From: Proales similis
Lineage: Eukaryota > Rotifera > Eurotatoria > Ploima > Proalidae
Direction of reading: 5' to 3'
Assembly (NCBI GenBank): GCA_019059635.1
Contig: JAGVRJ010000015.1
Span: 1,168,501-1,232,500, forward strand
DNA length: 64,000 nucleotides
Every line of letters starts with the position of its first letter. Within the stretch, counting starts at the first letter, position 1. Shown here piece after piece: positions 1 to 20,166 of this stretch. Made by a program: the position numbers and the translations under genes. Under the pieces are notes generated by a model. The model was not told where the DNA came from and did no database searches. It saw only the letters and a program-made list of their open reading frames with translations.

Positions 1-792
1 CTGAGTGAACCATCTCGATCTGCATCAATTCACACTCTGGTCTCAATTTATTATTTTCATTCAAGCCAGTTCTGTTCGTTTATTAACAAATTTGCGAGTT
101 GAATTTTATTAGTCTGCAAATTTCGACTGGTGCCAGCTTCTGGAACAGTTCCCGACGGGTATTGATCAAGTTGAATAATAAAACAGATTGCCCCTATAGG
201 AAAGAAAGTGAAAGACCGTGGTGCTGGAGTCGGCATTTTCGGCGCCTACGATTGACAAGGGCGCTGAACAAGCTCTCGAGTAGCTTCACTTATTTGCATC
301 AAGTCCAATTAGGCGATGAGACTCGTGTCGACGATTGGCGCTCGCTCATCCGCCTTCTCTTGCGATTCTTGCACATAAGCAAGTTGAAATTGATTATGCG
401 TTCGCACTTTCGAGATGTTGCCTTCGTAATTATATGTAAGAATCGAGCGATCTATTACGATCGTAACTTGAATTGCAACGGGCGAATGAGCGTCTAGGCC
501 TAGCTAAGAATGAGATGGGGTTCAGAAAAAGAGACATGCCTCCTGCTCTTGGTTCGCCGGCGCATATGAGTTGATGATCGGATGAGCTCGAGCTGCTTTA
601 TGCTAATCTTATGAGGATGCAGAAAGCACTTGAAAACAACTAAATGAGTTAATAATGGAAGTGTGTCTGTGGTTTTGGTTTAGCGTGTGAGTTTACGCTC
701 TTTGGTGCCCATCACCGCCGCGCCGCGCCAATCCGATTCATCTGCATTGAGCCATCTACGGCTTGGCCGCCTAATAAAGCTCGAGCTCTAAA

Positions 793-800
793 TATAAAAG
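793..800 (+). promoter_or_regulatory. TATA-box-like element
   Basis: The word TATAAAAG lies in a purine-rich context about 2.1 kb upstream of the NALCN start codon. It could be a core promoter for a NALCN transcript with a long or spliced leader, but nothing downstream confirms a transcription start. Confidence 0.25.
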
Positions 801-1797
801 AAAAGAACCGCTCTGCAAGACGCAAATAAGACAGCAGCAAGAAAAGGCCTGATCGGCACAACAACCAACAATGCCGTCGAGATTTGTCTAATTCTCAGCT
901 CTTCCTCAAATAAATGCTTTTCGCATGTCCCATATCTCTCGTATCTCGCTCGCTCTCAGGCTGAATCCTATCAATACAAGCTCGATTATGAGCGAAATAA
1001 TCGAATACATAATCGTATTTGCAATCGAGCCGATGAAGCCTACTGCGCCGCCTCTGCCGCCGCCGCCTTCTTGATGCTGGCACCACAAGCATTGGTTTCT
1101 CATACTTCAGCTTGTGCTTTCTAGCCACACAGGGCTGGGCTAGCTCTTTCTTTTTTGAGGCTCGATACGCTCGTGATTCGGTTCCTGCCTTGCGTGCAAA
1201 CTACTACTACAATATTTATTCTGCTCAGCCTTTTTTATTTATTTTTATCTCAATCAGGCAGGAAGCAAGAGATTTCGATCATATTATGATTATTATGTGA
1301 TCGAGCTCTCGTCCTCCAGCGCAATCACCAGATTTGTTCGGCCCATCACAAAGCGCCTGGCAAAAACACTCTTATCAAACTACAGAGTTCAGGCTGAATC
1401 ATGCAAGCGCGCATTTGTTCGCATCTATTTTCTCTCGCTCCTCGACTGGGAACTTGCTTAAAAGTTCTTTCAAGCCAGCTCGCTTCATGTATTTCATCCT
1501 ATTTCAACTCGAGAGCAATCTCTTAGACTTGTTCAAGATCATTCAGATTTGAGATCGCAGCCTTGGCCATCTTTAGAGCAGCACTTGGCCTTCCATTCAA
1601 TCTAAGCTTCATTTAGGTTTCTTATTATTTTATCTTGTTGCCAGCAACCCAATACCCTTTTTCCCATCGTTTTCTGGCCTGGTTCGGCTCTATCAAACAA
1701 AAAATTTGAACGCCACCAACCGCAAATATTTGCTTTAATTTACAATTCTATGTGATAAACACAATGATGGACAGCAACGCAAGCACATCATAATCGA

Positions 1798-1818
1798 CAG
1801 CAGCAGCAGCAGCAGCAG
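1798..1818 (+). repeat. CAG microsatellite, 7 units
   Basis: Seven uninterrupted CAG triplets in non-coding DNA, about 1.1 kb before NALCN. It is not in an open frame with other protein-like features, so it is read as a simple microsatellite. Confidence 0.9.
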
Positions 1819-2903
1819 CTTATAAATGAGTCATCTCAGACAGTAGCCGTATAATGCTTCAGTAATTGCATTTTAGTCAATGCTTTCCTCCATCAGATAG
1901 TTATTTAGCGTCGCAAACAGTCACAATAGTCAAACAGACACTTTGATTTCATTTCTAATCGGCATTGTATTCAAGTAGTAAAAGCTAGCCAGCTTTAGGC
2001 CAACTCATATTCCAACTCCTAAACCAAGGCGTTCAGTGTTATTATTATCTAATGTGCCAGAGCACCCGATTTTGAATGGTTCCAGACCTATCTGCAATGG
2101 AGAGCGGCTTTTCAATCTATAAAAATCATGCAGACTAGTGAGCGGCATAAGGAAGAGAGCCTTCATAGTCGCTTCGAATGATTGCCTGCTTCATAATTCT
2201 TTTACTGCCTTTTACTCTAATTCGATATGGCAGCCGATGCCTTATCATCCGGCAAAAGCGGGCGCTCTGTGCCACTTTTATCATTTCGCGCTCATACCGC
2301 TTCATTTGACTGAGCAAATAATTCATCATTGGCCATTTGAAATTAATTAATTTTCATCGCTGTCGTCGTTGTTGCCAAGTGTGGCCCTATTCACATGACA
2401 AGCCATTCAGGTTCATGATGATGATTATCATCCATGATTTTGTCCAGCATTCTCAGCTAATTCTGGTGTCGCATCCTCTTTTCTTCTTTATTTTCGCCTG
2501 CATTGTTCAAGATTTATGTAATTTGCTCTCTGCGTTGGCTTTTTCCGTCTATCTACGTCATTCGAATTTCTTAAAGTCTGCTTGCTTGCTTGCCAACACT
2601 CGGCAAAAACATTGCTCCCAAGTCGATAGATCTATATTCTCATTAAAAAAAGAGGAAGAGAAACGAAACGAAGCATAGGCAGCATGAGAAGAAGAATTAT
2701 TGGCGCTGAGCAGCTATTCATTTTTTGATTTCTGTGCTTATGATTAGATTTTGTCTGAGACATGTTAGTCGTAGTGGAATCGCAACGATCGAGCGTCAGC
2801 ACGCTTCACATGGCAGCATGCTAAGCATACTGCCGCGCTCGCTTAATACAGATAGAATCAACTGTCGGCTGGTGCGTGATCGCATCTAGCGTGCATTATC
2901 GTC

Positions 2904-10277
<7,374 letters not shown>

Positions 10278-10680
10278 TCGATCAATTTATTCTTGCAACC
10301 TCTCCTCCTCGCCCTTGTTTGGCTGTATTGCTCGAGAATTATATAAATTCTTACTCTTTTAATTACTCAACTTGATTGCTTATTGTTGCGTTTTAACTTT
10401 TGCCGCCAGGTTTTGATTGTTTACTTTGAAACTCGGCTTGTATATTCAGACTCGAATAGAATGCCTTCGAGATAATTACCCTTGGTCTGTTTCTTTCTTC
10501 TCACTTGTCCAGCAATAGGTTCACTGGGAGGGAATGTCATTTCGTTCTTGTTAGGGACATCAATTAGCTCAATTTGGAATCGAATCGGGCGGAAAAATGC
10601 GTCCCATAAACTAGATCCAGGGACATGTCCGCATGTTTATAAGGGCTCTTTCTTGGCCGTCTCTAAACAGAGAAGTCAGA
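10278..10680. other. Spacer between NALCN and nuclear receptor
   Basis: About 400 bases between two genes on the same strand, T-rich after the NALCN stop. No coding frame with homology is seen. It must contain the 3' end of NALCN and probably the promoter or an unseen 5' exon of the receptor. Confidence 0.5.
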
Positions 10681-12505
10681 ATGTCGTCGACTGTTTGCCG
10701 AGTTTGTGGAGAGACCAGCTCAACAGGTAGAATTCTACTCCTGAAGAACGAATCATTTTCTCACTGGTCTTTCTGTCTCAGGCTGGCACTGCGGCTCGAT
10801 AACTTGTGAGGCGTGCAAGGTAAGCACCACAGCAACATTCATTCTCTCTTTTTTGATGTTTCATCGCGCCTTTTTGAGCAGAAGTTCTTCCTTCGCAACA
10901 TCAACGGGGAGCATCTATATTTTAAATGTGCCCGCTCAAGCCAAGACTGCGTGATTACCAAGGCTACTCGCACCAACTGCGCATTCTGTCGTTTTCAAAA
11001 GTGCATCGAAGTCGGAATGAAAGCCAATGGTAAACCAACTTAACCGTCAATTTTAAAATTTGCCAATACGAAATTGCACTGCCAACAAAATTTGTTTAGA
11101 AAGAGTTACAAGCGAGGTTGTTTCCTTCAAAGAAATTCCATGTTCAGTGTGTGGCGCAGCTTCCTCGGGCCTGCATTTTGGAGCCATTACTTGCGAAGGC
11201 TGCAAAGTAATTTCAGCTTTCGTTTACAATTTTTAAATCAGTCTGTTTCATTTTATTTGGCCTTCTTTCGGCAATTTCAGGGCTTCTTTCGCCGCAACAT
11301 CAACGATATGAACAAATTCATTTGTATTGCAAATGATGACTGTGAGATAAATCATCAGACCAGGAACACGTGTCGCGCATGTCGTTTTAAGAAATGCATT
11401 AGCGCTGGCATGGACTTGAAAAGTAATCTCTTCTTTCCTCGCAATTGAATTTGCTCTGTTTTACTCTACTTGTCTCTCTAATCTTACAACAACCTTTAAA
11501 GATTGCAAGATAGGACGCCAGTCAAATTTATTCAAACAAAAGCTCAAGTCATCGATCAAGCAGTGCGATGCGGATGTTCACCTCGACTTGACTGTTCGGA
11601 ATTCGACGTTGCTCTGCTCTGGCTTGAACGGAGAGAATAATTACGGGATTGAGGATGAATTTGAGCCCGCTTGTCGTGATCTCATCAAACTGGTTCATTC
11701 GCTTTCTCAACAGATATTGACGGTTCGTTATATACTTTTTAAATGCTCTTGTTGATCATTTCACACATTTAAGAGTGAATTTTGAAGGTTCCTGTTCAAA
11801 TGAGTGGTCCAAATGAACCGAGTCCGCAAACAGTTATTGAGTTTCTCAGTGCTCATACTCACAGTTGCATCAATTTCGCCTACTCTATTCCAGGTAATGA
11901 ATGCTTTCATCTTCTGTCCATGGACAGTTCATAAAAATGCCTAACCAAATAGGAATGAATAAATTCAGTGCGTCTGATCAAAAGTGCATCATGCTCGGAG
12001 CTGTGCATCCACTGCGACTGCTTCAAGTGGCAAGATTTGGTCTACGCTACAACTACTTTGACATCGATGAGAGCAAAATGAACTCTATCGGCCTCTACTA
12101 CCCGGAAATGGTTCACATAGGAAATCAATTGAAGCAAATTATTGAAATCATAAGACCGATGAGGCTTGATGCTAAGGAACACGGCCTCTTAAGTGCTCTG
12201 GTCGTCTTCTCAACCAGTAACTTAATTCATTTCTTGTTTTTGCTTGTTTTCGACTTTTACTCTCTAAAAATCCTATTTTAGCATGTGCCGAGTTGGACAA
12301 CTCGCGTGAATACTTTGCCTGTAATTTGGAAATGTGCCGGGCGCTCGGCCGATACATGCTCGCCCGGCGCAATGAAGAAGAGACTTGTGAAAGTTTAGTC
12401 AGCTTGCTGTTTAAAATCGAAAAGCTCAACATTCGCCTATTGGCCAGCACGAGGGCCACTTTGGACGAAATAATTTCCAATTACTTCTACTGGTCCCAGC
12501 ATTAA
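10681..12505 (+). CDS. Nuclear receptor with two DNA-binding domains (2DBD-NR)
   Basis: Ligand-regulated-type transcription factor. Exons: 10681-10726, 10782-10819, 10882-11029, 11100-11206, 11281-11422, 11502-11722, 11788-11893, 11953-12216, 12282-12505; all phases close, 431 residues. It has two C4 zinc-finger pairs in tandem. The first starts at CRVCGET and has P-box CEACKK; the second starts at CSVCGAA and has P-box CEGCKG, followed by the usual FFRRNI and [11 protein letters not shown] ligand-binding-like domain of about 220 residues follows. The 2DBD family was first described in Schistosoma mansoni with exactly these two P-boxes. The short intron between the first and second DBD excludes a simple head-to-tail pair of genes. 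The chosen ATG sits only six residues before the first zinc cysteine, so an upstream exon encoding an A/B region may be missing. Confidence 0.9.
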
Positions 12506-12550
12506 TTGTTCTATTTATTTTATTATGTCGGTTCGTACTGTTCAAGTTGG

Positions 12551-12556
12551 AATAAA
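12551..12556 (+). terminator. Poly(A) signal of the nuclear receptor
   Basis: AATAAA lies 46 bases after the receptor stop codon. An antisense AATAAA for the converging PLA2 gene lies at 12560-12565, so the two 3' ends almost coincide. Confidence 0.6.
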
Positions 12557-12559
12557 AAT

Positions 12560-12565
12560 TTTATT
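12560..12565 (-). terminator. Poly(A) signal of the PLA2 gene
   Basis: AATAAA on the minus strand, 13 bases beyond the PLA2 stop at 12578. It faces the receptor's AATAAA at 12551-12556, so the convergent transcripts probably overlap. Confidence 0.5.
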
Positions 12566-12577
12566 TCAAGCTATTTT

Positions 12578-13298
12578 TTAAACGCAATAGCAGGCCTTCT
12601 CTCGACTGTTTTTATATGCCTTGCAGCCCAGATATTCCACTGCGCTGACCATTATCTTGACAATACTGCTGCAGCCTTTCGATTCATCGGTTGAACTGAA
12701 TGCCAAATCATGACGCCAAATCTCAACTCTCGAATCTTACCAGTTCTTTGAAAAAAGTTCCAGTTACTCTCGATTGCCCATCGCTCACAATGTGAGCTCA
12801 AGCATTTGCCAAACGACGAATCACACGTGTTCTTAGTCTCGCTGCAGTCTTCATAGCAAACGTCGTGCACGTTGCAACAGTCGTTGAATTCGTCCATGTT
12901 CAAGAAACTAAAGTCAACATTCATGTTGTACGAGCCACACCCGTCATAATCAGCCACATGGCCTAAAATGCACTCGATTTAATATGCTGACTCAATTTGC
13001 AAAAGCAAAAGGGGTTCCTTTTACCTGGCTTTTGGGTTAAGGTCACTATTCGTCAGCAAAGGAATTAAGTCCAGCATTGTGATTGAGAGGAATCAAATGT
13101 CTACTCACAGCCTATAGGGCACTTTTTTTCGCAGTCCGCTCGGGGACCTTCCGCTTCGGTCAGATTCATGGTTTTGAGAAGATACTCTTTCATCACAAGT
13201 TCGAGCGCCAGTTCAATCTTTGGTTCTCTTGTTGACTTGCAAAGTCCCAATGCGCTGACCATACATAGTGTCAACAGCAGCTGAGTGAGTGAATTCAT
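12578..13298 (-). CDS. Secreted phospholipase A2, group XII-like
   Basis: Predicted to be a secreted calcium-dependent lipase-fold protein. Three exons (13298-13109, 12962-12741, 12675-12578) give 169 residues. It begins with a clean signal peptide (MNSLTQLLLTLCMVSALGLC). The core CCNVHDVCYEDC carries the catalytic His-Asp pair at residues 96-97, and NTCDSSFGKCLS and the late YLGCKAY...CYCV cysteines match the group XII layout rather than the pancreatic or venom groups. The calcium-loop region reads GCGS, as in group XII. The last exon encodes only about 32 residues and is recognised by its in-phase acceptor. A TATA box lies about 60 bases upstream. Group XIIB members lack catalytic activity; here the histidine is kept, so activity is plausible. 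Confidence 0.88.
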
Positions 13299-16266
<2,968 letters not shown>

Positions 16267-16468
16267 AATTCAGCGCCGGTTTTATTTTATTTATTCTATC
16301 ACATACGCTCGTCAGGCTTTCGCATTTTAATATTGTAATAATTTTCTCAACAATTTGAAGCTAAAATCTAAATTGAACTTTATACTTGGAAATATTTCAT
16401 TTTTACGATAGTTTATTGGCGTTTACGCTTTAACTGAAAATTCGGCACAAAATTCGAATGTGAATTTT

Positions 16469-16474
16469 AATAAA
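16469..16474 (+). terminator. Poly(A) signal of Yorkie
   Basis: AATAAA about 200 bases past the Yorkie stop, in the 317-base gap before the convergent hexosaminidase stop at 16584. Otherwise that gap is AT-rich and featureless. Confidence 0.5.
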
Positions 16475-16583
16475 ACTTGATTGAAATTAAGCCAAGTTGT
16501 TCCTAACTGCTTTTTTCTCATCCACAATCTGGTACTAAGTGATAGCAAAAGATCTAAAAAATTAATAAGCAGTTTCTACAACT

Positions 16584-19013
16584 CTAAAACAACAGCATTT
16601 TTAGGAGCAGTGTGAAAGAAATTAAAGCCGCCGCGCATTCATGCCGAGCGGAACTCGATCGAGGCCATCCGTAATTGAATTCAGGGTCAAATATCACACT
16701 CTTTTCCATTCCGTATTCGTAATCACCACAGTAGCCATTCAAGACTGGCGTAGCTGGCACACCTCTCCTACAAGCCAAGTCTCTTATTTGGGCACACGGC
16801 CAATTTGAAAAATAATCAAAAATCACCTCAACAATCTACATCGATGCTCATCCAGTCTAAACTTGGCTTCTTCTGGATCATTCACACTAGCCGGACTCCA
16901 AAGCCGTTCAGCAATAACACTTGCTCGGGGCCACAGTCTCGATTCTGTGTCCAACTTGTCTCTTAGCATTTTCAAAAACCAACAGAGCAACTAACTCTTA
17001 CCGATGTTTGTGCCGTCAACATATTCCGCCCACAGACATGTTTCTCCTCCAATCAATAGCTCGGCTTGTTTTGCGTCGCCAGTGAAGTTGCTCAACGGCT
17101 CGACTTGATACCATTTATACCACTCCTGATAGCCATAGCTCACAAAGTTGATGTAGAAAGGGCTCGACAGGATGGCTTTGTATCCATCACGGGTGATGTC
17201 GTTCAGGTACTCGTACCAGCGTCTATGCTCTGGCAGAGTGTTGGTATCTTTCCAAATTTGAATTTGGGTGCTCTTGTCCAGCTATGAACCAAACTTTCAC
17301 CGTTTGTTCCACAATTCCCAAATTTCAATTCTAAGAATTTTTACCTTAACTCCGTTATCATAGACGTCTTTGGTTAGGGGAGATTTTTAGACAAAGAATG
17401 GATGCATGATTTGATAGGCAGTTACCTTGCCACACAGTTGACTTCTTTTTAAGCTTGGAGACAATATTCAGCAAACGTTCAGAGTAGTAGGCTTGGAGCT
17501 GATGGTACTCTGTCATGTTGTTCTGCCTCATCCACTCACTTATATTGGGATTTGATTTCCTTTGATTCAGATTCAATTATTAGTTTGTTATGATTCGATA
17601 GATCTAATCGACAATTCTACTCACCAACACTCATAGTAGACCTCGTCATTGCCCAAATGAATATACTCATCAACGAATAAGTCTTTAATTTCGGTGAAGA
17701 TGTCTTCCAGAACGGGATACAGGCCTTTCAAAGTCGGGTTCAGGATCTCTGCTTCGGCCTGAACAGAGTATATGGCCTGGTAGGGTTTTCCGTCCTTCCA
17801 GCAAACAGTTATGAACTCTTTAAAATTTACGCAGAATTAAAACCGCACCGGGCAAGAATTATTTTGGTTTGCAATTTTTACCTGGAAAAGCTTTCCCGAA
17901 AGCATCCACATGACCAGGAGTGTCGAATTCTGGAATCACTCGAATGCCTCTCAGTCGAGCGTGCTCGATAATAGCCTTCACATCCCTAATTGAGTATACA
18001 TGAGCTTTGCTATATCTTCCCTTCTCGGTCAGGTTGGGATATTTCTTGATAGTCAACGGAAAGGACTGGTCATCTACGATGTGCCTTAATATAAAGATGA
18101 TTTCCAAATTCATCAATAAAAATTGATTTCTTAAAGCAAGGGCTCACCAGTGCAGCACGTTGAATTTGCTGTAGGCCATTGCATCAATTTGCTTTTTAAG
18201 TATCGGAACCGGAATAAAGTGACGAGCGGTATCAAGTAAAAGTCCTCGGTAGGAAAATCGTGGCGCATCCATAATGTGCGTAGAATCGCGCATAGCGAGC
18301 TAAAATGAAATTTCATAATTCATCAACAAAATCGAAAAAGAAAAATTTTAGATTTTAATTCGAAACTGGTTATTACTCTGTTATCTTCTGTAAGGAACGT
18401 GAGCTGTGAAAACGTGTCTAAGCCTCTGAGAGCGCCCCAAACACTGTTAGCCTTCAATTGAGCCGTTCCACTTAGGATCCTCAGCTCGTCTAAAATTCTC
18501 CTTTCAAGTACTTTAAAGGCTTGAAACTAAAGAAAAACTTGGTTACATGATTCGTCCATATCCGAAGATGGATATTTAGGACATTCAACGTTAGCCAGTA
18601 TTATCTTCAACTCAATCAAGCGTTTTTCATTTGCGCCCAGCGAGTAGTTCAATTCAACCCGCCGAGGAAATAGAATGTTCTTGTAATGCTTTATGTTGGC
18701 CTGAATGATGTCGCATGGCTTTTGCTGGTTGACGTTAATGCTGAATTCTTCAGCACTCAGATATGACACGTTTTTGGATGTTTCGTTTATATATTTTGGC
18801 ATTGGCCATAGCGAACCTCGGCCATAGCTGGGCGCTCCTTCGAACAGTTCTCTTTTCTTGTAATTTTGAAGTTAGATCCTTAAAAATCCGAGATGAGTCG
18901 GCTTGGACGTCTCTTACCAGAAGTGGATACTTTGCTTCAATAAAATAGAGTTCAGCGAAAACATGATGCATACAGCAAAGCAGCGCAATAAAAAGCGTTA
19001 TCTGTACGGCCAT
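16584..19013 (-). CDS. Beta-N-acetylhexosaminidase, GH20 (copy A)
   Basis: Removes terminal GlcNAc/GalNAc from glycans, typically in lysosomes or at the cell surface. Eleven exons: 19013-18918, 18856-18547, 18519-18377, 18299-18148, 18084-17882, 17817-17625, 17559-17426, 17367-17345 (23 bases), 17281-17002, 16959-16827, 16767-16584; phases close, 616 residues. A signal peptide is followed by the family start GSLWPMP, then [36 protein letters not shown] and the catalytic [12 protein letters not shown] (Asp-Glu pair), ending with WSP and a conserved C-terminal block. The usual GGDE is GNDE here. After the point where copy B stops (GWP) this protein adds 25 residues: a small-residue stretch and a hydrophobic end ([12 protein letters not shown]), which looks like a GPI-attachment signal. 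Its exons 9-11 are nearly identical to copy B at 45656-46257. Confidence 0.95.
16663..17262 (-). repeat. Gene-conversion tract, hexosaminidase copy A
   Basis: About 600 bases covering the end of exon 9, exon 10, the start of exon 11 and both introns between. It matches the tract at 45656-46257 on the opposite strand with only about a dozen differences; one 59-base intron is identical. The match stops abruptly after GGATGGCC at the low-coordinate edge and near the first third of exon 9 at the other. Exons outside the tract have drifted widely between the two genes. Confidence 0.9.
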
Positions 19014-20129
19014 TTCTAAAGTAAAATCAAGTGAAAAAATATATCAAGACGATCTGGACTGGTTGCTGTGTTTTAACAATCGAGGGCCTACTTGAACAAT
19101 TCAAGTCTAAGAAAGAGAGAAAATAGGTGTAACCAGAGCGTCGACAAGAGATTGGATTTTTTTAATGACGCTTGATATGCCTACAGAGGCAGTTTCTGAG
19201 CGAATTACCTTTCTACTTTGAATCTATTAAACAAACTCGCATCTTGGGCCTTTATAATTTTTCACTCTCGACCGTAAGTACGCCGCTAGGTAAACAAATT
19301 GAGCTCATTGACTAGTAACTCATTTCCTTTATCTTTTTCCCTTATCCTCATTTATCTGTTCGTCGCGCAGGATTAGCACAAATACTCTCAAAAAGCAAAG
19401 TCTAGTCGAAGGTTTTAAATGGCAATAAACCAATTAGACAAGCGTTTTAGTGTTTGCTCAAGCTTTTATATCCAAATGCCCAAGCACAGCGCTTCAATAT
19501 CCCTCCATTATTGATTATGATACATTTACTGGCCATCGTAGATGTTGCAGAGGCTGTCATTTGCTCTTCATTAGACTAGATTAATTCACATTATAGAGAG
19601 AAGAGCTGGTTCTCATTTCAAACTGCTCGCTAGTTCGAGCTTTATTGAATTGTGGGCATTTTAGTACAGAGCAAGCGTCAAACAGAATCCAATTCAAATG
19701 CAGTGCCAGGCTCAATGCGGCAGTCCTATAAATCTTTTTGATAAATTGCAGGATGTGATCGAAGGAAAAATTGCCCCAAATCTCTCTGCTTTATTGTTCA
19801 GCGCGCAGCCCACAACATTTGGAATAAGTTGCGGAAAGTATCATAAAGTAAGAGGGTAAAAGAGCAGAAATGCGCTCGAACGAGTAGAAGAGATGAGAGG
19901 CATAGAAGGATAGAGCGGACGCGTGTCGGATGCTGAACTTAACTCTGGGCTACTTTATTCATTTCGGCTTCTTATCGCACCGGTGCGCTTCCGAAGCACC
20001 GTGCGCATCCAATTACTGCTTCAACCTTTCACTCGCAATTAATGGCCTAATTAATTCAAGATCTATCTTGCTCTAGATAGGCCCGAAAATGTGCGAGAGA
20101 AAATATTTTCCAACAAAGAAGAAAGAATT

Positions 20130-20166
20130 CTTTTTCCTTTCTCTTTCTCCTTCTCTCTCTCTTTCT
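20130..20166 (+). repeat. Pyrimidine (CT-rich) tract
   Basis: A near-continuous run of T and C with short CT repeats in the gene-free region. Confidence 0.7.

Larger units (their letters stand above)
1..2903. other. Upstream non-coding region of NALCN
   Basis: No reading frame here looks like a protein: the open frames are short, unsupported by splice sites and resemble no family I know. The stretch is probably 5' regulatory DNA or non-coding leader of the NALCN gene that starts at 2904. It holds a TATA-like site near 793, a short CAG run near 1800 and many CTCGAGC-like words. I see no transposon, RNA gene or clear repeat unit. Confidence 0.6.

Noticed and set aside
99-497. 132-residue open frame at the left edge
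   Set aside because: Begins with a non-ATG start, has no recognisable domain and no plausible splice partner.
10482-10730. 82-residue open frame just before the receptor
   Set aside because: It overlaps the first receptor exon in another frame and lacks any domain; the receptor frame gives the zinc-finger cysteines.
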